Assembly: GCF_026151205.1 (NCBI RefSeq)
Contig: NC_087075.1
Coordinates: 16,278,252-16,326,010 of the forward strand
DNA: 47,759 nucleotides
Source: Bolinopsis microptera
Taxonomy: Eukaryota > Ctenophora > Tentaculata > Lobata > Bolinopsidae
Reading direction: 5' to 3'
In this document: in pieces, positions 10,886 through 19,073 of the stretch
How positions within the stretch are numbered: the first letter of the stretch is position 1
How the letters are laid out: every line of letters begins with the position of its first letter
Notes under the pieces: generated by a model
The model's database searches: none
Told to the model about the DNA's origin: nothing
Seen by the model: the letters and a program-made list of their open reading frames with translations, nothing else
Program-made: the position numbers and the translations under genes

Positions 10886-12186
10886 GTACCGTGCATCTAG
10901 TCACGAACCTAATTAATACAATGTTTTCGTACACCTAGTTACGAACATAACTTATATAATTATTTCCGTACACCTAGTTACGAACATACTTACACAATTT
11001 TTTCCGTACACCAAGTTACGAACATACTTACACAATTTTTTCCGTACACCTAGTTACGAACATAACTTACATAATTATTTCCGTACACCTAGTTACGAAC
11101 ATACTTACACAATTTTTTCCGTACTCCTAGTTACGAACATACAGGGTGGGCCAAAAGTCAGTACCCATACGTTGGGTCTTATACCTCCGCTGTGTTTTAT
11201 ATTTGAGAGTTGTTGCTTTGCAGGTGGCATACTGTACCTACTTGTTCGAGGATTCTGTCACCAAAATTTGAAAATTCGATTTTTGGGGGCCACACCCAAT
11301 CAACATTGAATTGCTTATACTGGTGTTTGTGAACATGTTAGAGACTCCGTTGTAACATATTGCAATAGGTCATTTAATCCGGAATATGATCTGAAAATAT
11401 GGTGCGAAACGGATTTAAAATGACGAAGTTATCAAGCAATTTGTTTATCTCGTTAGCAAAATTGATTGGGTACTCAATGATTACCCAATTACGGCACCAT
11501 AATTGGGCTTTCTACACGATTCCCATAATGAGGATCTAGCCTCAACCCAATTACATGATCACACGTAATGAACAAACTCGTTATGCTTCATATCTCGGTC
11601 ATCTGAGAAGCTAGAACTCTCATTTTTTCAGGACAAACGTAATTTAAATGGCCAAACACTATTCAATAAAATTTGGCTTGATCCGACTATCCAAACTATC
11701 AAATAAATGCAAAAATGAACCTTCATTTGAAAAAAATGAACACGAATAATTTTCGATTTGACAAATTCCTCGAACCAGTGGTAGTAGTAAGTCATACCAG
11801 AAAGAATTATTTCAATTGGGCACTCAGGGATTGAGCTATTAAGACCAACATATGGGTACTGACTTTTGGCCCACCCTGTACTTACATAATTATTTTCGTA
11901 CACCTAGTTACGAACATACTTACATAATTATTTTCGTACACCTAGTTACGAATATAATTTACCTAATTATTTCCGTACACCTAGTTACGAACATAATTTA
12001 CCTAATTATTTCCGTACACCTAGTTACGAACATAATTTACCTAATTATTTCCGTACACCTAGTTACGAACATAACTTGCATAATTATCTCCGTACACCTA
12101 GTTACGAACGTAACTTACACCATTATCTCCGTACACCTAGTTACGAACATAACTTGCATAATTATCTCCGTACACCTAGTTACGAA
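10886..12186. repeat. 38-39-bp minisatellite in the LTR element, split by a MITE
   Basis: Units built on TTTCCGTACACCTAGTTACG repeat at 38-39-bp spacing, about seven times from 10886 to 11141 and about eight times from 11880 to 12186. The left and right sets differ in sub-type (ACACAATTTTTT against CCTAATTATT). The array lies in the noncoding 3' region of the retrotransposon and is interrupted by the MITE at 11142-11878. Confidence 0.9.
11142..11878. mobile_element. 737-bp TA-flanked MITE (CAGGGTGGGCC ends)
   Basis: Terminal inverted repeats start CAGGGTGGGCCAAAAGTCAG, and TA lies on each side (11140-11141, 11879-11880). No transposase is encoded. A second copy in the opposite orientation lies at 38938-39704. 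TA duplication and these ends suggest a non-autonomous Tc1/mariner-type element. Confidence 0.85.
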
Positions 12187-12749
12187 ATTCACATAAGTCA
12201 CTGCAGACCGTCATATTTATAGATATGAAGTCAAATCATCTAGATCAAACCTTATCGGCACATGATAATTAAAAGTCAACTAAAGGCAAATCTAGGCATC
12301 AGGAGCGATGCTCTACCGGATTTAAAGGTGACTCCCACTCTACACTCTACTCTACTCCACGGTTCAACAACTAACTCAACCTCTCGCAAACTCTCCACTC
12401 TCCAGGGTAGCAAGCCCTCCTAAAAAAAACAACCAATCCTAACAAATTCAACTTCCATTCAGGACACCAGTCGAACCCTTAGCACGGCGGGAGATAAGAA
12501 ATGCAACGATGACCACCTTCCACAGGTTCCAGGTAGTCTGCAAAACATGACAACAATCGTCGTATCTGCCCGAGCAACAGGTAGTTAACTGGCATCCCGT
12601 GACCAGCAATCCTCTAAAACCCAAGTTTTCTCTTTACCCTCTTCAATACCACATTAATTCTTGACACCGGTCTATAGTAATCCGGCCTCTTTAACTGAGC
12701 TCTATTTCTTAGAGAACGTCCTCCACTGGCTACAGGCGTACTCTGTTCA
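12187..12749. other. Noncoding 3' region of the LTR element
   Basis: Sequence between the pol stop codon and the minisatellite. I find no reading frame with RT, RNase H or envelope-like features on the minus strand. Confidence 0.6.
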
Positions 12750-15700
12750 TCAGGTGAGTAAGCTAGTGTATTGTTGCTCTCCCCCCAGCTCGACAGGACT
12801 TAAACTATCCTCTATCTCGGATGTAGGTTCCTCAACCCCTCTGCTCCACCCGGGTGTGTAGAAAGATCCAAAACTTGATCCCGTCTCCTGGATCGGTGAT
12901 GAATTATGAACCGGAGTGTTAACCCTAGCTGGTGTCTGAGGGTCATGTTGGATTGAAATTTCCTGACTTTCCGTTCTGAAAGGAAGTGTGTACTCAGGTG
13001 ACAGAGGTTCGTCAGGAATTTCAATTCTCTGATTAGATACAGTGCTCTCTCGAATCACAGGATCCCTTCTCTCTACTTGCTCAGGCATCCACAACTCCTC
13101 GTCACTACTGCTATCACTATCATCACTATCACTTTTCACCGTATCTCTCCTCTTAGGCTCCGCAGTGTTGCTACTGCCATCACGAATCACTACTCTTTTC
13201 TCCGAGAATCTGTTCATCTCGTAGTGCTTCATTTTGCAAATGTTCGTGACCCTCTCCAACCCAGGTCCGTACTCCACCACATACAAGTGATCATTTAAAA
13301 CCTTCTTCACTCTACATGGACCCCTAAATCGCGGAGCAAACTTGTGTTTAGGACATTGCACTAACACGAAACAAAAGTCGTTCTCCTTAAAGTAAGGACC
13401 ATGCAGGTTTCGATCATGTTGCCTCTGTGCATACATGAAATCTACATTCGCACTCTCTCTCACTCTCTTGATGATTCTCTTCATTTCTCTGTGAAGCTCG
13501 TACGCCTCCCTGGCAGCGGCGTTCCTCGTATCTGGCTGATGCTGTTCTCTATCATCTAACATCAGATTCAACGGCAAGTTGACCTCTCTGCCAAATATCA
13601 TCTTGTGAGCAGAATACCCAGTTGTCCGGTTCTTCAAACAGTTCAAGGCAAATGTACTCTTGTCCAGGTACATATCCCAACAGTTCTCCTTTCCCCTAGG
13701 AATGCATGCACGCAACGCTCGATTTGTTCTCTTGTTGTTGCTCTCAGCACGGGCCGTGCTAGACGCTTTATACGATGTTCCGTGAGTTTTCTTGCACTCG
13801 AAAAACTCCCAAACTTCCTTGAAGAATTCTGCTCTGAACCCGGGGTGATTATCCACAATTAACTCCCGACATATTCCGAACTTTAATACCCAGTTCTTCA
13901 TTATTGCTGCTATATTCTCCTTAGCAGTTTGACTCTTGACTGGAACTGCTACCAGATAGTTTGACCAGGCATCAGAGATAGTAAGGATGTATCGATATCC
14001 TCGGGGTGTTCTCTGATTTGCTGTCGGTACTATGTGATCAATTACAATAGCGTCATTGAAATGGTGGAAGAACAAATGCTTTAACGGTGCTTTCAGATAA
14101 GCTTTCGGCTGCTTCATCTCTCCGCATCTTATGCACGCTTTGATGTACATTTTGAAGTCCTGCTCCATCTTTGGCCAGTAGAAGTACTCCCTGCATTTCT
14201 CCACACAGGTGCTGATTCCCGGATGACAGTTGGTGATGTTGTCGTGAAACAGTCTCATGATCTCCTCTTCATAGCTGTCTGGTATCACGATTAACTCTCT
14301 CGAATCTTTCTCTTTTCTTGAAACCCACTTTCTCTTCAAGAGTCCGCTTTCATCCACTTTCATCAAGCTAAATTGGGTCCAATAGGTGATCAATTTGTCT
14401 GGCACACGGTTCACCTGGATTGTTCCCCGGGCGCCGTCTTTAACCCACTGTTTCACAATTCTCAATATTGGATCCAAGTTCTGCTCCGTCTTGATCCTCT
14501 CCAAGTCTGGTAAGCATTGTTTGTCTGTTTCTGTATCTGGTACTGCAAAGGTAACCTGTTTACAATTACCCTGCTTCTTCTGAAGTCGTGGCATCACATT
14601 GATGCTGCAAATACATACAGGAACATCCTTCTCCTCGAGCTTTACCATCCTCACATGTCCATCATGGTTGTCCTCGAATAGGAGTTGTAGATCACTTTTC
14701 TCCGTTTGATCCCTCTTAGACACCTTGTTTTCATCATGCTCATCAATTATCATCTCATCTTTACTCTGCTCTCTCCATATCTCATTCTTCCAGCCATTTA
14801 TCCCCTCACTGATTACTATCTCGCTCCCACTACTACACACTCTGCTGTTCTCTCCCATACCGCACATGACGTTATCAGCGTCACTCACCACACCAGGACT
14901 CTTCTCAGAGGATTCACTAACGTCAGAAGCGTTGTGATCACGTGTAACATTACTAGAGGATTCACTAACGGAAGAAGCGTTGTGATCACGTGTAACATTA
15001 CTAGAGGATTCACCAACGGAAGAAGCGTTGTGATCACGTGTAACATTACTGAAGGATTCACTAACGGCTGAAGCGTTATGACTCGGAATGGTATTGACAC
15101 CCACAGACCTGGTAAACTCCTCTCCTCCCGATCTCTCATCTAGACTGACCTCTGTCTGGCACGATGCTTCCGCAAAACTCCTTCTGAATGGAACTCTGCT
15201 TCGTCTGTCCTCCTCAGCATTAGACATTGTCGCCTTTATTATGTTCAGCCCGTGACTCTCCAACAACTCATTCTGAGTCCATCTTTCACCACAGAACTTT
15301 TCTGCCTGACCCCTGTTCTCCTGAGCTTGTCTATCAATCGCAGTCCCTCTAACACCGATATCGTGACCTCTGATCCTCTGCACGCCGTGTATAAATTTCT
15401 TACCGCCTACAGGTTTCAATAGTGCGACGATCTTGTTCTTGCGGATCGTTATTGGCTCATCAGTAGAGTTAACACACTTTATCGGGACCAATCTTTTATC
15501 AGAGTGCACAACTGCATGAGCGAATGAAATGCCCGTGTCCCCAATACCTTGCTTGTACTGTGGCTTAATCACACCTTTAAAATTCACTCCTTTCGCCTGT
15601 AACTTTCCCCTGATGTACTGCACCGTGTTAGGAGGAATAATTGTGACCTTGCTACATCTAACTTTTATCTGCTGCTTGACATTCTCCGGCTTCTCCGTGA

Positions 15701-16070
15701 ATGGTACACTATCTCCATTAGTCAGCACCAGTCTGCACTTGCTGTAGTCCAGAGTTACCCTATTTGACCTCAAGAAATCATCTCCAATCAGGAATTCTGT
15801 GTCTAACAGATCAGTTACCACGAAGGTGTGTACAAATCTATTGCCAGCAACTACCACCTGTAGTTCTAACTCTCCCCTGATTTGTATCTTGTCTTGAGAA
15901 AATGACTTCAATGTCATGTTACACGGTCGGATCCCGCTCTCTAGTCTCAGTCCTCTCACAAAACCCGTGGACACAATACTCACAGCCGACCCGCTGTCAA
16001 CAAAAAGGTAGGCTGCCACTCCTCTGCAACTCCCAGCCACCAAGATGTGTTTCCAGTTCACCGCATTCAC
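12750..16070 (-). CDS. pol: Pol: retropepsin plus DD35E integrase, no RT
   Basis: 1,106 codons counted from a GTG. The frame is open upstream to about 16152, so the protein is probably made by -1 frameshifting from gag rather than from this codon. Residues 21-100 are a retropepsin: active-site DSG at 25-27 and FLIGDDFL at 93-100. A linker of several hundred residues follows, including about four 16-residue repeats (NVTRDHNASSVSES) rich in Ser, Asn and acidic residues. The integrase begins near 605 with an HHCC zinc site (HDNITNCHPG then CIRC). Its catalytic core has Asp near 676 (IDHIV), Asp near 739 (VDNHPGF) and Glu near 775, with exactly 35 residues between the last two. A GPY/F-like module (FAPRFRGPCRVKKV) and an acidic, Ser-rich tail end the protein. 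The RT and RNase H that should fill about 500 residues are absent both before and after integrase. The frame is intact. Confidence 0.92.
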   Translation of the reverse strand: MNAVNWKHILVAGSCRGVAAYLFVDSGSAVSIVSTGFVRGLRLESGIRPCNMTLKSFSQDKIQIRGELELQVVVAGNRFVHTFVVTDLLDTEFLIGDDFLRSNRVTLDYSKCRLVLTNGDSVPFTEKPENVKQQIKVRCSKVTIIPPNTVQYIRGKLQAKGVNFKGVIKPQYKQGIGDTGISFAHAVVHSDKRLVPIKCVNSTDEPITIRKNKIVALLKPVGGKKFIHGVQRIRGHDIGVRGTAIDRQAQENRGQAEKFCGERWTQNELLESHGLNIIKATMSNAEEDRRSRVPFRRSFAEASCQTEVSLDERSGGEEFTRSVGVNTIPSHNASAVSESFSNVTRDHNASSVGESSSNVTRDHNASSVSESSSNVTRDHNASDVSESSEKSPGVVSDADNVMCGMGENSRVCSSGSEIVISEGINGWKNEIWREQSKDEMIIDEHDENKVSKRDQTEKSDLQLLFEDNHDGHVRMVKLEEKDVPVCICSINVMPRLQKKQGNCKQVTFAVPDTETDKQCLPDLERIKTEQNLDPILRIVKQWVKDGARGTIQVNRVPDKLITYWTQFSLMKVDESGLLKRKWVSRKEKDSRELIVIPDSYEEEIMRLFHDNITNCHPGISTCVEKCREYFYWPKMEQDFKMYIKACIRCGEMKQPKAYLKAPLKHLFFHHFNDAIVIDHIVPTANQRTPRGYRYILTISDAWSNYLVAVPVKSQTAKENIAAIMKNWVLKFGICRELIVDNHPGFRAEFFKEVWEFFECKKTHGTSYKASSTARAESNNKRTNRALRACIPRGKENCWDMYLDKSTFALNCLKNRTTGYSAHKMIFGREVNLPLNLMLDDREQHQPDTRNAAAREAYELHREMKRIIKRVRESANVDFMYAQRQHDRNLHGPYFKENDFCFVLVQCPKHKFAPRFRGPCRVKKVLNDHLYVVEYGPGLERVTNICKMKHYEMNRFSEKRVVIRDGSSNTAEPKRRDTVKSDSDDSDSSSDEELWMPEQVERRDPVIRESTVSNQRIEIPDEPLSPEYTLPFRTESQEISIQHDPQTPARVNTPVHNSSPIQETGSSFGSFYTPGWSRGVEEPTSEIEDSLSPVELGGEQQYTSLLT
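14923..15080 (-). repeat. 48-bp in-frame repeat in pol linker
   Basis: About four units of 48 bp, each encoding 16 residues around NVTRDHNAS. They lie where the RT domain would be in a standard gypsy pol. Being a multiple of three, the repeat keeps the frame open. Confidence 0.85.
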
Positions 16071-16080
16071 CTCCTTCTGC

Positions 16081-16145
16081 TTCCCAGATGATTTTAATTG
16101 CGACTGATGGGAAATGAATTTTGTCCAGTCGCACGCCCGTTTAAA
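16081..16145 (-). promoter_or_regulatory. -1 ribosomal frameshift signal between gag and pol
   Basis: On the minus strand the heptamer TTTAAAC (16139-16145) sits in gag frame as T-TTA-AAC. After a 5-nt spacer, TGCGACTG (16126-16133) can pair with CAGTCGCA (16099-16106), giving a perfect 8-bp stem. The loop segment TTCCCA (16108-16113) can pair with TGGGAA (16081-16086) downstream, which completes an H-type pseudoknot that spans the gag stop codon at 16094. A slip by -1 enters the pol frame, which is open through this region. The arrangement is the standard form of a -1 frameshift site. Function is inferred. Confidence 0.8.
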
Positions 16146-17458
16146 TGGTCTCTCTGCATTCCATGCTGTTCATTCACTGTGGGTCTGTACTGCCCTCCTC
16201 GTTCTCCAGATTGCCCTCTGTTGACGTTACAGAATCTCTGAATGTGTCCCTCACCGTGACAATTATAACAAATCAATGGCCTACGACTCTCTCCTCTACT
16301 CGCACCTCCACTCGCCCCTCTACTCGCACCTCTACTCGCACCTCTGCTACTCCGCTCAACCGGACTCACTCTACTCCTACAAACACTGGCAACATGCCCT
16401 TTACCTCCACACAGCTGGCACACAATATTGCTCCAACACGAGTCAGCCTTGTGACCCTTCTTCCCACACATTTGACAGTCATTCTCATCCTCTTCTTTCT
16501 CACCTTGCCTGCCAACACCATAAGTAGGTGCCCGGAATTCCAGTGTATTTATTGGATCACTGTCAAGCTCTCCCTCTACTGCCTTGGATATGTGTTCCTC
16601 CTGTACAGCTAAACGGATCACACTATCAAAATCCTCTGTCTCCGTGTTCATCTGAAGGAGCCGTCTTTTAATAGCAGGGTCTCTCACGCCCTGTATCAAC
16701 ACAGTGATACCTGCACTCTCTCTCTCCACAGCTCTCGGGTATATCTTCTCAGCAGTGTCCTGTATTCTCTCTGCGAACTGCTCCACGCTCTCTAACGCTT
16801 CCTGTCTCATCTTGTGAAACGTTGTTCTCATAATTCTCGCATCAGTAGCGGGATATAGCTCTCGTTTCACCGCACTGATCAGCATTTTCACGTCACCTCT
16901 CTCCTCACTCAACAGCCGAATGTTCTTGACTTTCTTGAACTTTGCATCGTCTTCTATCTGATTTGCAAGCCTCAAGTCTAGATTGTCCTTTACTCCGCAT
17001 AACAGGACCCATTGCTCGAATCTCTGTAAGAATGTACAAAAGTCATCATTCTTCCTATACCTAGGCGCCTTACACTTCATCGTGTATACTCCCTTATCTC
17101 TCTCTGTATTTCCGGGTTGCAAATCATCACTCTCAGTAGTTCTCACTCTTTCTTGAAATAAGTTGCTCGTGTTCTCCAACTTTACTTCTTGATCCCTCAT
17201 CAATCCCTCTCGCTCAAGTTCTGCGTCCTGTCTCCACTTGATCATATCTCTCTCCAACTCTCTCACTCTGCTCAAACACTCCTCTCTCTTCTCGCTCAAA
17301 TCAAACAACTCCACTTTTCTCTCTTTTATCTCCGTCTCTTTCTCACTTGTGTCCCAGGACTTCATTTCCAATTTCACCTCCACAATCTGATCCACAATCC
17401 GTTTTTCCTCCTCTACTAGTTCCTTCATCTCCTGCTCCATGTTTGTGAGTCCAGACAT
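16094..17458 (-). CDS. gag: Gag polyprotein with three CCHC zinc knuckles
   Basis: 454 residues from ATG, starting 26 bp inside the 5' LTR boundary. The first ~110 residues are charged heptad-rich sequence likely to form a coiled coil. Residues about 130-300 look like a retrotransposon capsid: KAPRYRKNDDFCTFLQRFEQW, then LKREL-type helical sequence and the phrase VEQFAERIQDTA. Three nucleocapsid knuckles follow: CQMCGKKGHKADSC, CQLCGGKGHVASVC and CYNCHGEGHIQRFC, all C-x2-C-x4-H-x4-C. A (RGAS) repeat separates the second and third. The role is to package element RNA in virus-like particles. The last ~58 bp overlap the pol frame and contain the slip site. No interruption is seen. Confidence 0.93.
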   Translation of the reverse strand: MSGLTNMEQEMKELVEEEKRIVDQIVEVKLEMKSWDTSEKETEIKERKVELFDLSEKREECLSRVRELERDMIKWRQDAELEREGLMRDQEVKLENTSNLFQERVRTTESDDLQPGNTERDKGVYTMKCKAPRYRKNDDFCTFLQRFEQWVLLCGVKDNLDLRLANQIEDDAKFKKVKNIRLLSEERGDVKMLISAVKRELYPATDARIMRTTFHKMRQEALESVEQFAERIQDTAEKIYPRAVERESAGITVLIQGVRDPAIKRRLLQMNTETEDFDSVIRLAVQEEHISKAVEGELDSDPINTLEFRAPTYGVGRQGEKEEDENDCQMCGKKGHKADSCWSNIVCQLCGGKGHVASVCRSRVSPVERSSRGASRGASRGASGGASRGESRRPLICYNCHGEGHIQRFCNVNRGQSGERGGQYRPTVNEQHGMQRDHLNGRATGQNSFPISRN

Positions 17459-17461
17459 AGT

Positions 17462-17484
17462 ACCACTTTCCTAGGTTCTCCAGA
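17462..17484 (-). other. Leader with candidate primer-binding site
   Basis: Two bases after the 5' LTR the minus strand reads TGGAGAACCTAGGAAAG. A primer-binding site normally starts TGG because tRNAs end in CCA. I cannot assign the tRNA. The leader is very short (26 bp to the gag ATG). Confidence 0.45.
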
Positions 17485-18372
17485 TAGTGTAAAATAAGAT
17501 GGCACCAGACCAGTCCTCCCGAAGCGTACCGATGGTCTACAGTGCCTGCTCACAAAGGTGTACTCACAATATACACAACTCACTCAGTCGTTCTTAGCGA
17601 CTGACAACCGCAATAACTCACAATATCAAAGTATTGAACTCTACGTTAATATAACAAATACGATATTCTAGTACCGTACACGGAATTAACAGAAAGGGAT
17701 ACTAAGGTGTTGATATCGAGAATATGAATCAAATGGGAAATATAAACTCGTTACGAACGTAGTAGGAACACTAAACTCTTAGAACTTGCACTTACTCTGA
17801 ATTGACTGAAACACGATCTTCGAGTATCGAAAGCTTACTAATTTACCCCACACGGAAATAGGTGAGGCAACTTTAATTTGAACGGTATAATGTGGTACAA
17901 TTCGTTCCTACGCTAGTGTTGAACAAGGGAAACAGTTGAATCGATTAATAACGTTCGAAGATGAAATATACGGTTAATTTACAACAATTAACAACTATAA
18001 ACTGTGGCAATACGGGCCACGCCGGGTCGTTCCAGATCAGCGGTTAACACTTTGATTGAAAGTTAAACACGTCACCTAAAAAGCTTTTCCAGAACTGACT
18101 CCAACGTGTCCAGAACTGCGTTAACGACCCGCGCCACGTGATACCACGTGGTCACCCACGTGGTACCGCGCGGCTCGGCCCAGCCATAAAACTATAACAA
18201 AACCTACACGCCCGACTATCACGTGCCCTACTTTACACAAATCTCTAAACCTAACTACTCTAAATCTACACTAATCCTAACGGTTTTTCTTCACTTAACT
18301 GCAATATCCTAACTAAAACATGACTACTAAACTCTGCTTAAAGATCGCTGCAACCAGCCTACACATTACACT
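17485..18372 (-). repeat. 5' LTR
   Basis: 888 bp, the promoter copy for the minus-strand element. It carries the same cluster of CACGTG boxes as the 3' LTR, here around 18135-18165 and near 18220. The ATATG target duplication follows at 18373. Confidence 0.95.
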
Positions 18373-18497
18373 ATATGAATTTATAAATACATACTGTTAT
18401 GAACTTAATTTACTGAAATAAACTTAATCTACTTAATCGCTGTAATAAAGTAATGAAAATTGAACACAAACAAATGTTCGGCAGTAGCAATGCTTAA

Positions 18498-19037
18498 CTA
18501 ACTCGCTGGTGCACTTGAGCATTTGGTTACCATGGTTATGAGCAAGTGTTTGACCACCCTGGTTACCATGTCCTTTCTAACTTGCTGGTACACTTGGGTT
18601 GCGGAATTGAAGGAATCCCAAGAGAACATTAGCAAGACCAGCAATTCCAGAGAGGATAACACACACACGTAGGCAAACAGATATTTACTGGGAATAGTAT
18701 TAAAATAGTTGAGGTCAAGTTCTTTCCACGTACGATTCCATGCCACTCCTAATGAAGTCCACCAGATGAATGCGATTAAAGTGAATCCGCCTGAAAAGAT
18801 GAATAATAGTTAGATTGTAGATTTACAATGTTTATATTGTGGAATTAGTTCCTTTTTCCTCTCTTAAGTGGATCATGGTAAGTTGTACGGGAATAAATGG
18901 GAGTAAACAGTGAGTGGAGACTGTCATTTCGTCCCCAGAAATATATTATCGTTAATGTGGAAAATTTGAAATGTTAATGAATCCGATAGACTAACAATTT
19001 CAGAAATAGACTACCAGTCAAAATTTATGTATTTTAA

Positions 19038-19073
<36 letters not shown>

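Larger units (their letters stand above)
9391..18372 (-). mobile_element. Complete LTR retrotransposon lacking RT/RNase H
   Basis: An 8,982-bp element transcribed on the minus strand. It is bounded by two 888-bp LTRs that I could not tell apart by eye, and flanked by ATATG at 9386-9390 and 18373-18377. In transcription order it has the 5' LTR (17485-18372), gag (16094-17458), a protease-integrase pol ORF (12750-16070), a long noncoding 3' region with a minisatellite, and the 3' LTR (9391-10278). The order protease then integrase with a GPY/F-like tail, the zinc-knuckle gag and the 5-bp duplication fit the Ty3/gypsy superfamily. No reverse transcriptase or RNase H is encoded anywhere inside. 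Matching LTRs mean recent insertion, so the copy presumably moved with polymerase supplied in trans. It lies about 125 bp beyond the stop codon of TM4-D, in the same orientation. A 737-bp MITE has since inserted at 11142. Confidence 0.93.

Noticed and set aside
10279-12749. Possible RT or envelope gene downstream of integrase
   Set aside because: No frame longer than ~100 codons. The 114-codon + frame at 11852-12196 is read-through of the minisatellite.
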